This document shows, one piece after another, positions 10,658 to 22,095 of a stretch of DNA of 64,000 nucleotides. The translations under genes were made by a program, and so were the position numbers. The notes beneath the pieces are model-generated. The model searched no databases and was not told the origin of the DNA. It was given only the letters and a program-made list of their open reading frames with translations. Origin of the DNA: Marasmius tenuissimus (lineage: Eukaryota; Basidiomycota; Agaricomycetes; Agaricales; Marasmiaceae); NCBI GenBank assembly GCA_029532415.1, contig JAQOTA010000037.1, positions 124,001 through 188,000 of the forward strand, given 5' to 3'. Every line of letters begins with the position of its first letter. Positions within the stretch are counted from its first letter, which is position 1.

Positions 10658-11833
10658 CTGCCTTTTGCATAATTCCGTGAAAATGGGAAAAAAGTTTTTT
10701 GCCTTACGTGACCCGGTCCGGTACTTCCTGTCATGAAGACGCCACTTTTCCCTCCACCATTTGCTCACATGATTATCACATGTCCTTTTCTCACAGTCAC
10801 TTACTATACATCTTTCTTTCTCACGATTTACTTCCTTAACCCACCATCGTGCAGCTTTAACCCACATCGCGCAGCCATTCCATTATCTCATATCGACTCA
10901 TTCCTTATTCATCTTTGACTCATACTTACTCATACACGACTCATAGGTAGCCACTCTGACTCCAACTCTGACCATAGGATAGGTATATAAGCTAGCTAGT
11001 CTTCACCTGGTCCCTCATCTTGACCTCTTGTCGTTGGGACCAGGTGAGTAGTACAGTCTCCTTCGCTTTCCTTCTCTACAATAGATCTAACTTGTCGTTG
11101 GGACCAGTTTCTGCCTTACCTCTGTCTGAGTCGAGCCCGCTGCTCCTCTCCAAGCCCGCTACTACCGCTCTCTGCCTCTGCCGTCTCTGCTAGACGTTTA
11201 GCACTTTGTGACACTTCCAGCTGCAGCGGCAGAGACATTTTGAAGCCCCGCAGTCATGATCAGTCCAGTGAGTGGGTAGCTAGCACGTTGATACACCCAA
11301 CACGACTTCTCCTTCAATGTCATCAGTACAGGATGTTGAAGTATTTGATGAGCTTTACAGCCTCATGGCCACCTGGGGCTTTGAAGGCGACCACTACTAC
11401 TGTAACCGTCCGGATGAACACAACTTACAAGACTCATTCAGTGACTGATTCCTGAAGCATAAATAACATCATTGCTTTATTGCCTCAAACCCTGCGGTTG
11501 CGGTCAATTTCTATCACCAGTTAGGGAAACAGTCGGAGTGTGATGTATCAATAAGCTGCAACGTAACTGGGAAGTACAAACGGGCACCCCACATGATTAT
11601 CTACTGTAATGACTCCGGAAATGTTTACAAGTCTCAAGATTATCGTTGCTGATCATCCTATTCAGCATAGGACTTCATAGCCCGTGGCCAATACGCCCTG
11701 CATTGCTCACGCCACTAAGTACCCTCCAGTTCCTCTCGGAAAATCCCGCCTGCTGCTGCGGCTGGAAGTACCAGACCGGGTCACGTAAGGCAAAAACTTT
11801 TTTCCCATTTTCACGGAATTATGCAAAAGGCAG
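10658..11833. mobile_element. Non-autonomous TIR element, 1,176 bp, TA target site
   Basis: A 71-bp left terminal repeat (10658-10728, starting CTGCCTTTTGCATAATTCCG) matches the reverse complement of the right end (11764-11833). The arms differ by one indel in a T run and one further substitution. Both ends abut TA (10656-10657 and 11834-11835), as for Tc1/mariner-like insertions. No transposase frame is present. The interior holds a TATATAA box near 10984 and two copies of CTTGTCGTTGGGACCAG about 70 bp apart near 11030-11108. It is best seen as a non-autonomous derivative. Confidence 0.8.
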
Positions 11834-11835
11834 TA

Positions 11836-12600
11836 CTTACCGCTCTCAAGTACTGGCTTTGTTGAGAGCGTGGGTGTCATCGTGGGGAGAAGAAATGAGT
11901 TCGCATCGTTGAATAAGCGCTCACACAATCACCATCACCCCAACGACCAACGACCACTCTGACTGGACTTCTCCTCACCTTGCAGTCGCATTTACCACCA
12001 TTCACCAGGGGAAGGCATTTTCCATTCTCTTCCGCCTTCCTCCCATCGATTTCCTCTCCCAACTCTAAACGGCTCCCTATCGTCCACACCCTCAAATTAC
12101 CCTCAACCTCCCCTTCCAAGTCCTCCAAATCCTTCTTCATCGAGATGTTTGTCAATCGACATGCCTGTTAGCGCTCTATGGTCGTATCCAGAACCTTTTC
12201 GAATGGCGTTTCCTCCCTTGACGATGCTTGAATTGGATCTATTGGGGGTCGAGGATACCTACATGGGAGGTGGATGAAATCCGAATGACCTTGGTCGTGA
12301 ACAAGGTCAGTGATCGAATGATCAACAGCTGAAGTTTCTCTGACTGGTCCGAATTTTACAGAAAACAAACTTAGAGGTCTCCATGAGTAGCACAGCTTGC
12401 AATTCTACCGCTACACATATCTATAAACCGTGACCCCCTCCACCCTCTCGCCCTCGCTGGAACCTTCAGGCTCAAGTACACTTTCAGAACCGTCACATCT
12501 CCCCATATCTTCGACCCCGCTGCCTCTCAGATCCACAAGAACCATTTGTCAACAACCCGTAATTTGACCTCCACAGCAAAACAAGCCTCTGTCTCCAAAC
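11836..12600. other. No gene supported
   Basis: Pyrimidine-rich sequence on the plus strand with only short frames. Nothing recognisable. Confidence 0.3.
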
Positions 12601-12604
12601 CCCA

Positions 12605-14030
12605 GTGTATCATTTTCATCGTGCAATTCGAAGCATGAGCACGCCTAGCTGTGCATGTCAAAAAGTCGAAAGCCGGGCTCTCCCAACACGTCATTGCCGA
12701 CGGAAATGCGAGAAGACAGGACTTGTTGTGGTCGTCGTGGCAGGAGTCGGGAAGTTGGAGGGACTGGAAAAAGGAGTCGATTGTTTGGAGGTGGAGAAAG
12801 AAATTCGTCGTACACCCTCAGCAAGGATCACGTTCCCTCACGAAAGGTGTCGACCCTCTCAAGTGTTGCCAAGCCACTGGAGAATGAGCCGTCTTCTGAT
12901 AGGGAACATTCGGGAACGCTTGCAGGCTGGAACCGCAGAATTGCATGGTAGTTTTATTACTCGTTCCGCCGCCGAGCTCGAGGCGATACCCCTCCTTATC
13001 TTTTTAGTGCAGTGACCCCACCAACGATGGATCTTCTCGAAGCCTCTCCTCTCGATCCACGCAAACTGCTACCATGCCAAAGTCCCTACTCCACTTGATA
13101 TGCCCCGTATTTGCGAAGGACAAGCGAAAAAAATCGCCCATCTTCCTTACCGACATCCTGTCTATCCTCAGCTCGTACCGTCACTGGCCCACGAGTACCT
13201 GGTGAGGATTTCTATCTCCATCGCGTTACAGAAAACCGTCAGACGCAAGCCCGTATCACACTACCTTACGTTGCCTACGCCGATGGAAGGATCCGAATCT
13301 AGGGTGGGCAATATAGGGGGAAAAAGGGATCTTTCGTATATGCGATTGCTGGTGGATGGCCAGATGTTTTCCAAACGGTATTTTTAACGACCTATTGATG
13401 GTCTACCTACAGCTAAACGAGACCGCTCATCGACAAGAATAAGTTTTCAACAAGCTGCTGAACTTTCACGTCACATTCGGCGAGCTTAGACCACCAGGCG
13501 ACGTGGTCATCGTCTGCTGTGATTTCGTACCGGGAGGAAGCTCCAAGGCCGGGCGAAGAAATCAGCATCTTCCGCTGCTCTCGTTCTACTCAACCCTCTA
13601 ACACGAGTTCAATGACTTCAATGTTGGCCTTTTGTTCCCGAATCCTGAACCCCCAACCACGCCAACACCATCTGTGCGCTAAAGAACCCGAAATTCCGTA
13701 TCATCCAGATGTATCTCCAGCGCAAAATCCGTTTGGTTTCATATCTTCTCCCTCCCTTCAGTCGCGGACGCCTGCAGCGCTTTGAGAGGTCGACATCTTT
13801 GCCGATTCAAAATCATTCCCCATCGATGGCGCCCAGTCATTGCTACTCAGGCCTTTGCGTCTCCGACGACGAGCGGTTATGATTGAGCGGATTTGTTGGA
13901 TGTGATTATGGAGGACGAGGTCCATGCAGCAGTGGATTTGGACATGCTTGAGTAGGGTGATTGTTGGCATTTTGTGGGGTGAAAGGGGTGGGGCAGAGGG
14001 TTTAGGATGACGATTCGGCTTGATCGCACC
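12605..14030 (+). pseudogene. Unidentified decayed coding region
   Basis: Protein-like stretches occur in changing frames on the plus strand: 12605-13015, then ITLPYVAYADGRIRI near 13290, then LNFHVTFGELRPPGDVVIV near 13470-13520, then a segment near 13740. No single frame or simple intron model joins them. I do not recognise the family; this is most likely an old pseudogene. Confidence 0.3.
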
Positions 14031-14079
14031 GCTGAAGTCGCTGTGGTTCTACCAGGGTTACCTCCCACCGTCGTCGTTC

Positions 14080-15000
14080 ACGGTTTATTCGCCATTTCTA
14101 CAAATATCCTACCTCTTACCCGCGTCAACCGTAATCGCAGCATTCTCGAACCTGCGTTCGTTGTATTTGAAAGATTTTGAGGGACAGAGTCTATCAAGCG
14201 AGTATAGTCTCCCCGTCAAGCCCACCTTCAAGTGGAGCTCGATCTCTGTCAACCTCAGGACCTTCAATATCCGTTGTGGGTCGAGGACTCGCTGGCACTT
14301 ACTGTACAAGGTGGCTAGCCGTATCCCCAGTGTATGGGCGCTTCTTTTGGGTTGCTCGTAGTGGCCATGGCTCAGCTTCTGGCGCGATCACTTATCCCTA
14401 TTCCTCCTCATGCATTGGATGACGGAAAAAGTTAGTGGGTCAGGAAGCTGGCGTTTGAGGAAGAGGTTCAATGGAGGCTGAATGTGGGGGTTGGACGACA
14501 ACGGAGGTTCCAAGCGTCCCGGCCTGCAACGTTGACTTTATGTTCCATGGGTATACCGATATCAACGACAGCCAGTTCACGGCACACCCATTATACCGCA
14601 AAGCCGCCTGAGGGGCCGTCATCGTGATCTGGGTGGAAACATTGTTTTCATTTCAATATCTCACTACATGTAACGTAGTTGATTCACGGTGATACGTGAA
14701 TCAGCGATATTTAGAACAGTAATGAGACGAAGTCCTCTATAACCACGAATCGTTTGGGTCCACAAACGGTAAACACCGTGACGAGGGAAAATCACAGGAT
14801 CTGAAGTAGCAGCGAGATGGCAGGGCGCGGAAAACCCAGACCAGGCCCTCCCATGCTAGAGGCCTCTGATCGCGCTTTGTTGGCGGCTCGGATGGGAGAG
14901 AGAACGTAAGATCAATTTGGTAGAACACTGTGAGAGGGTGCGTATAGGTCCACATGTCAGTCGGTCAAATTTTGGCCTCAAACAGCTTTTCAGGCTCGGA
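14080..15000. repeat. R-block relic outside the array
   Basis: Sequence shared with the array's R blocks. The plus-strand segment near 14175-14430 matches 42.25-42.84 kb (including GTGGGTCGAGGACTCGC and GTGGCCATGGC.CAGCTTCTGGCGC). The segment 14445-14600 matches 26.02-26.15, 42.85-43.0 and 54.43-54.55 kb. Read on the minus strand, the latter gives a conserved TLQ(A/P)GTLG..VV..PPHSAS.EPL motif. The protein family is unknown. Confidence 0.5.
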
Positions 15001-15168
15001 TGTTGCACGGTCCTTCCGATTCTAATGCTTTGACTACCACATAGCTGTTTGGCCAATGCCCTTGCTCATCGAATTCCAGCCTCTGTGTTGCCCACGTCCG
15101 TCTGGATATTTTTCTCGGGCTCAGTCTTGCTCTCTCAATGCGTTCACCGGGCATCCTTGATTCGATTA

Positions 15169-15924
15169 CAGTTGAATACCTCATATGGAATAAGGTCATA
15201 TGGAATATCCGTAGTCTGGAATACGATTTTCGTGGAACGAGGTCGGGGATGCGGGGATATTCCAAGTTTATGTCATCCGGAATATGGAATATGGAATCTG
15301 GGTTAAATATTCCATGGGGCGGTGGCAGTAATAGCCCAAATGGGTATCTCGCTTACTGAAACAAGGCAAAAACTTGATCGCACGAAGTTCTTGTTGCCAT
15401 GAGAGCTCAATTTTAGTATCCCAAGTCTAATGTATGTCTTCTATCCACACTATGCCCATGGCAGACCTTGTAACTGAGAAAACTCACAAACTGCGCAAGA
15501 ATCAAAAGCCTCCTGCTCATCATAAACCCTCCAAGTCTCACAAATCATCCTCCAAAACACCGAAAACCACTGCTAAACCTCTGACAGAAACAAAGCAAGA
15601 CCTTACTCTTTCAGACTGGCTCTAAGTTTTTGCTTATGCTGAAGCCAATCCTGCGATAAGGCAAATTGACATTGTCCGTTATTTTGGGGTATGCCCAGCA
15701 GGAGCTCTTGTCTTCACACAAAGTGGAGGCTGCCAAGTCACAAACTCAAATCAGTACTTTTGCTCGTAAATGATCGTATCCACCTAGAATTACCTCCTAC
15801 GTCTATTACACATGTAGATTACAGAGAAAAGAACAGAAAAAACGTATTTTTTGGACTGGAATATCCGCCATGTGAAATACGGTTTGGGCGGAACCGACCA
15901 TATTCCATATGAGGTATTCAACTG
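15169..15924 (+). mobile_element. Pogo-like deletion derivative, 756 bp
   Basis: The ends are inverted repeats (CAGTTGAATACCTCATATGG and on, 29 bp with one mismatch) next to TA at 15167-15168 and 15925-15926. The interior encodes the start of a pogo/Fot1-like transposase: a basic Lys/Pro-rich N-terminus from 15434, then LSDWL and, after a TAA at 15623, VFAYAEANPAIRQ and GALVFTQS. This layout recalls the CENP-B-like helix-turn-helix region of such transposases. The DDE catalytic part is missing. GGAATAT words are repeated near the left end (15180-15315). Confidence 0.75.
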
Positions 15925-15926
15925 TA

Positions 15927-17147
15927 CATCGATTCCTAACAAGCGGACTGCCTACAGCACCCAGCCGCTCGAGGTCGCCATTCGCCTCAAAATCAAGCCG
16001 GAGAGATAGTACTGAACGGTGCATTATATCAGTCAAAAGATTCGACACGATAAGACGAGAATTTGATACCTGAAGCGGCAAGATGTCTTGAAGATTTTTG
16101 TGACACAGCCGAGCCACAATGCAGTGATGATCCCGTTGAACGAGGAACATGGCGAAGTAGAACTAGAGGGGATTGTCAGTCATCGTTAGGAACTAAAGAT
16201 GTACAGTTGTACTTCGACATTTGGGTCATTCGTGGCAGCCAACTTTCCCTCAAATTTGTTGCGGAACAGGACAGTGCCCTGATACGAAGGTTGGGGGCCT
16301 TCTGCCTGACGTGGTGTAATGGTTTTGACGGTAATGGGAATCGCGGTTGGGCAAAAATGGACTTTGAACGAGACCGACGACCAGACTTGGGGATGCATGT
16401 ACAGACGCAGAAATAGGCTGTTTTCCTCATGAGATATCGAATCGGCTCCGTGTAGGGATATAGAACTTCTGGGCTCGGGTTACGCTTCTATGGAGAGTCG
16501 TATTCGCTGGTGGGGGGGAAGTAGGATTGCCTTCGGGGTCGTTCCAAAACGAATTCGTACTAATTGTTCCGTCATCGTCATTTTTCGAAGTGTGTGTGGC
16601 CGGAAGTTCGACCTGTGCAGACCAAAAGCCGGTCTCTTCTATCTTGTTTCCTGCAGGCAAGTCCAGAGTGAAACGTCCGAAGTACTCTTCTTTACAGAGG
16701 CCGCCTGTCACTGCGCTTGTGATGCAAAGGAATATCTCCTGCTATGGTTGAAGGAAGATCTGGACAGTGAGTTTCGTTCGAGGAAGTTGGGACTGGCCAC
16801 TCACAAGATTTAAGCTGGTTGGTCTACCTTCAGGCAAGTATCCCACTCTGTCGGTGGGCACGAGCTACGACTCGAGCGATCCGCTTGGCAATCCATATTC
16901 CATACAGACGATGAGCGGCTTTGAACTTTATTCAACTCGAAAGACACGGATGACGATGAGTGCGTTTCACCGTTCCGTTTCGAGTAAACAAAAGACGTTG
17001 AGATATCCCATTCTCTGGCCCTTGAGAAGTGAGTTGTCGATAGCCAATCGCAACAAATAGTTGTTATTCGTAGTGGATGCGAAAAACAGTCCAGTGTCGT
17101 GGGAGTTGGGAAGGGGACCAACAAGCGCCCACCAGCATCCTTTTCCC
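15927..17147 (-). pseudogene. Unidentified minus-strand coding relic
   Basis: Protein-like minus-strand stretches run from about 17150 down to 16180, in several frames. Examples are LAIDNSLLKGQRMGYLNVF near 17040 and a beta-rich segment at 16711-16500 (FTLDLPAGNKIEETGFWSAQ, then DPEGNPTSPP). GT..AG introns could join some of them, but I could not build one convincing model. No family is recognised. Confidence 0.35.
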
Positions 17148-17156
17148 CACAAACAC

Positions 17157-17460
17157 CAGGCTCCTTCCCATCCACTCTTGCGGCTTACAGCAAAATTCGC
17201 CAGTCTTGATATGAGGGGTTCAGACGCAGTGTTTTATGCGAGGGAAATTGCCGGAGAATTTTGATGTATGACGTCGTGCTTGATTTGAATGAACCTTAAT
17301 TTTTCTGTAAAGCCGCAAGAGCTTACAAAAAAATTAAGGTTCAAGAAATTCAGCATGACGTTACTCCATCAAAATTTCTCGGCATTCTCCTGTATGTATT
17401 CCCTCAGATTGAACACTGCGATTTTTTTGTAACGCGCAAGAGTGGATGGGAAGGAGCCTG
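17157..17460. mobile_element. Foldback MITE, 304 bp, 9-bp target duplication
   Basis: Almost the whole element is one imperfect palindrome. The left arm starts CAGGCTCCTTCCCATCCACT, the right arm ends with its complement, and the arms meet near 17312. The 9-mer CACAAACAC flanks both ends (17148-17156 and 17461-17469). A 9-bp duplication suits a Mutator-like mobiliser. There is no coding capacity. Confidence 0.85.
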
Positions 17461-17469
17461 CACAAACAC

Positions 17470-19240
17470 TCGTCATCGGGTAACGATAGCACCTTTGCTT
17501 GAACACAGAGGGACTCGCAAGAATCAAGCACGATGGCTGGCCGGCTGTCTTGCCTCATGTCTCTCTCGAGTCCAGGGTTCGATGTCAAATTGGTTCAGGT
17601 GCGTTTTCCATCCACCATCTAGGGATTGGGTTGTTAATCTTGCTTTCGCAGCTTTCCTCTGAGACTCACTCCCTTCACCGACTCGATTCCCCGTGTTTGC
17701 TCGTTCTCTCCCCATAATACACCGAACCATCGAAACGGCCCACCACCCATCCTCAACTCTTTTGCCGACATCTTCGCAGCCCAATCGCAACATCCAACCT
17801 TGCCCCCTCTGCCAGCTCCCTCACCTACTTTCACCGTCCCGCTCTATTCTCCTCCTCGTATTCTCCAGTCGTCCAATTGTACGGCCGTTCCCAACTTGAC
17901 GTCAACTCAACCTGATTCCTACACTTCGGCGGTTGTGAACCTTTCTACCCCTTCGGATGTCCTCGCCTTTGAAACTCCATGCCACGTCTTCGTGGCGTGC
18001 TCACCTCCAACCGATCCGGCATGCGTTCGAGTAGATATTGGGCAGGACCGACAAATCCCTCCGCAACTACCCCTTCCTTTCGCGCTCAGGGCGAGATTTC
18101 TCCCTAACCTCATCCAAAAACCTCTCCCGCAGATAAAACACGGATAAATGAATGTCTATGGCCACTACTACATCGGCCTTCTACCGCCATTGGATAGGCA
18201 GGTCGGAACGAAACGGCTATGGGCACCGATCTACAATACCTGGCATTCAGATGGGCGATCCATTGGGACTGGAAGGATTTGGGGAGGGTCTCGTTGTCGT
18301 ACTTTGGCTCGGAGGGGTTTTTTCGGAGAATATGGAACCTCGTTTGACTGACTCGGTATATTCTCCTTTTCTCTGAGGTCTTCAACGCGTTTTCTGGGCG
18401 CCCTCGAGTCGAGTTGACCAGCTGGAGTCATAACAAGCAGACTACCACAACGCCACTCCGTTCAAGGACGTCACCCGCCCGGTTAATACCCATCACAACC
18501 TCAAAAGTCGCATACACGGTAGCGGAAAAGCAAACGGAATGCCCTGTCGAAGTCATTCCTCTCAAGTTCTCATGGCGCCCATTCACCTATTGAAAGCTTC
18601 ACGAAAACATTGTAACCAGAGGCAACACTACTCAATCACTCGCGTGTGAGTGGTCAATCTGGAGCTGAGAAGCCGCCGTCATCGACTTTCGGGCATAGCG
18701 ATCTGAGGATTCTATCCACGGAGCGTAGGGCACGCGAGTTTGGTCGTTCGCATAGTATCTTTTGGATCCTGCAAGTCCACAGTCTCAATTCGGATTTCTC
18801 GTCAGATTACGCCGCTGGGTATGGGGTCACATCATGTTCAAGTAGGTCTTGGAGGCGGTGGGGGAATCAAAGCGGAGCAAGAGCAATCAGGAGAACGCTG
18901 ATCATGAGCCAGGAGACTTGGTTTCGGGAACTAAAGGTGAGTCGCCTTGTCCGAGTCTGCCTTGTTAACCACTGAGAGTACCTTGCAGCCGTGTCTGCAG
19001 GAAGCGACTATCAGCGACCTCTCATGGCAAGAGCGAACGTTTCAGACAAATTGTCTCTGTCAACTTCGTATCCGGAGTTCCAGTCAGCAAGACATAGATT
19101 TGGGCTGGATATCTGCTGTCTTTTGCACGTTGTGATTCTCTGTAATGTAAAGCATTACTCATGATAATGTAAATTGTATTTTGTCTGTTACAGTTGTGGA
19201 ATGACGAGTCTGGCCAAGAGACCTATGTTGAACGGAACGA
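17470..19240. other. No gene supported
   Basis: C/T-rich sequence at 17.6-18.1 kb with open but featureless frames, then short frames to 19.2 kb. No motif, repeat match or exon model that I can defend. Confidence 0.3.
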
Positions 19241-19249
19241 ACCACATAC

Positions 19250-21460
19250 TATTACAAGATCACGATGATTCCGCATGGGTCAATCTTCGGAATTTCAACG
19301 GTGACACGTTTCTCGTCCTTCATAGCTCCTGAAACAGCTCGCGAGAATCTCCTGCCCCAACACGAGCCGTGCACAAGGCTATAGGTTGAGAATACGGGCT
19401 CAATAATGATCCTGGATAACCGTTCAGGCAGTCGTATGAGAGAGATAGCCTTCAAGTTCTGGTGAATAGGTGATGAGTGCAGGCCGGTGGAAGACGAAAG
19501 GCGACACAACACACCTTAAAGATCGTATTTGAGCCAACTCACAGGGCCGGTGGTCTTGAGAACGCCCGAGGGTCTCACTCAGAGTCTATCGACGAAGGTG
19601 GATTGACGACGTATATCGCTGTCCTCGATTCGTTCAGTCGGCCAATCTTCATTGTGGTCTTTCTCGATATGTCCATCTATGCCTTTCACTGTTGACTGAT
19701 GTTCCCCGACACTTCGCGCATTCCCTTTACTTCGTGACTCCCCTGAGAGAGTCCAGATTCCAGGTCCAAGATCTGGAGTTTGAGCTCATCACGAGTTATA
19801 TCGCATCGTTTCCTGAATACGAGACTGGCGAGGTAGTGAGTGATTTGAAGATTGAACACGATGACAGTAATTCTACTTACCAATGCGATCGTTGCCCACC
19901 AGCTTTGTTGAGGTCGCGGGTGCCATGGAGAAGCAAAAGATTCGCTCATGTTCTGGCGCTGGGACGAGCCTCTCGGGCGTGTTCAGGAGCTCTCTGCACG
20001 AGGCTATGCTACTGTGCACTGTAGAGACTTTCGCTTCGTCGAGACACCAACGACGCAAGAGAGGTGGAAGGAAGCCATCGAATCCAGACACCGAGGAGAT
20101 GGACTGCACGCTTCGTTACGATCCGTTTGTGGCAAAGTCATGGAATCGTGGTCGTCCCAGATGCTGGCGAGGGACTTGACGTCGAGTCAAGACGAGTCGT
20201 CTCGTCTTCAAATGGGACGACTAACGTGGGAGGGTCGTTCTGGCTTTCCTAGAAGACTGGCATCCGAGCGGTTGACCTTTTGATTGCTAGTCTTTGTCGC
20301 CAACGGTACCCTCTCCATTTGCGAATCCATCCAGCTCTATCGTCCTTCTGGCTTCGCCCTCGAGCTGCATCGAACTCCATCGTCCTATTGACCTGTCACA
20401 CGGTAATTGGACGTGTACACCCTTCAACGGTGCCCAACAATACCCGGCGTGTGTAGTGAGGAATGCTGGTAGTGGTGTAGGGGACGGCTGGAAAAAGAAA
20501 TGAATGGACGAGCGGGTTGCAACGAATCCGGTGGATTGGAAAACGAGAATGAACAGTTCTGGCTGGTGTGTTGAAAGGTCCTGACGATAATATTGTCGTT
20601 GGGAATAGCCAATCTGGGAACGTGCCTATCAGAGTTTGAGCGAGAGATATGAGGCTGAAGAGGCATCCACGTACTGGCGATGTTCACTGTCTTGTTGTCC
20701 GTATCTGTCTTCTATAGATGGTTGACAAACCCTCTGCCTGCCCTTGCTATCTAGCGCTTTCTGACATCTCTTCAGCCTATCCCTTTGTCTCTGCCTCCTT
20801 AGTATTGGTGTTGTCGGAGGACTAGATCGTTTGGGGGCGACTCTTGTTTGATGGGTGACAGGTTATCTGAGAGTTGTAGGGCAGACCGTATGAGATAGAC
20901 CTTGAGGTAGTGAGAGAGTGATGAGCGCAGACCAACGGAAGACAGGGAAAGAAAAATACCACGGACCTCGAAAGTCACATCTGAACCAGTCTGTAGGGCC
21001 GAAGGTCTTGAGCATATCCATATCGTTCACTCGAGAGGTCTGACTCGGAGGCCATTGGAGCTGGATTGGCGACGTTAGACGTTGTGTTCTCGATATGTCT
21101 GGTCGGCCGGGTCTTCGTCAATCTCTTCCTCGGGACGTTCGAATTCACGTACGTCCTTCACCCTTGTCCGACCTCCCCAACTCTCCGCCGATTTCGGTAT
21201 TTGGATTGCCTGGCATGAATCGATGTTGGTGAGGGGACGTCTATCAGCGGGGACGGGTAATTCAAGGAAAGACTTGCCTGTGTGAGTTGACGCCTAGAAT
21301 TCTTTAGTTTAGATGGTTTAATATTGGCCTCGAGACACAACGTTCGCTCAAACAGATTGGCAGGATAAGATCAAGTGGCAAATGAACCACCTCGAAACGG
21401 AGGTGGATTGTCGCGAACGCGGGTGTTAGGGAAAGACCTGCGTCGCGTCTAACAAGCGCT
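19250..21460 (+). repeat. Array unit A: P block
   Basis: First P block of the array, homologous to 31.6-33.95, 45.66-46.97 and 58.9-61.26 kb. Shared landmarks are the ATGAGTGCAGGC word near 19475, ATGAGCGCAGACCAACGGAAGAC near 20921 and a TCTTCGTC(A/G)AT stretch near 21111. It contains the coding relic at 20050-20650, annotated separately. Its right end fuses into NACHT-upstream sequence instead of a GH16 gene. Confidence 0.65.
20050..20650 (+). pseudogene. P-family coding relic, copy A
   Basis: Plus-strand relic of an unidentified protein present in five copies here. Recurrent fragments are RWK.AIE near 20065, TNVGG.FW near 20225, then LELHRP, GNWTCTPFNG, QQYPA and VRNAGSGVGDGWKKK (20340-20502), and a NPVDWK-like stretch. 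Frame changes and stops separate the fragments. I do not recognise the family. Confidence 0.45.
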
Positions 21461-21560
21461 CACAACCTCGAATCCGGACCAACGTCAACAAACCTCCGCC
21501 GAAGTGAGAACCAGGTCTACGCATCTCCAAACCCATCAATCGATAAACGCTGGCATCGAC
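21361..21560 (+). repeat. Chimeric direct repeat marking a GH16 deletion junction
   Basis: The left half (GAACCACCTCGAAACGGAGG to GCGCTCACAACCTCGAA) is the version found upstream of the GH16 genes. The right half (CCGCCGAAGTGAGAACCAGG onward) is the version found upstream of NACHT copy 3. The switch falls within the shared GCGCTCACAACCTCGAA..CGGACC core, about 21457-21500. Confidence 0.7.
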
Positions 21561-22095
21561 GTGTCGTTTGAGCGGGCGGATAAGAGGATGTGGAGACTGT
21601 GAGTGGAAATGAATCATGAGACTAGGTCATATCGAGTCGACATCCTGAATGTTGGTAATGATATATGATAGGTCGATATCGCCCTCCTCCCATCTCTTGC
21701 CGCTCGCGTTGGTTGATCTACGGGGGTTGGATTTCTGGACCTTCGTCGACGACACCACCCCCGCTCCTATGAACAACTGCGTGGGCGATTCTTGACCAGC
21801 CCGACAAGTGAATCCACCCCTCCTCGCAGTCTTCCTCACCACATCCACGCCGACGCAACGTGTTCACCAGCCCCCCATTCGCCTGTGAAGTCGTTTTTTC
21901 CACCCATCCTCTTCCGCCTTCCCCCCAACCTCCATCAACTTCCCCTCTTCCACTCCCTCCCAACATCACATCAACCGACTTCCTGTTATCCTCTGTCTTC
22001 CACAATCATCTTCCTCCATTTGGCCAAGCTCCAACCGCTTCACAACCAACCATCGCGGCAATTTCTGCCTCTGTGGCATCCTCGACACCCTGGTC

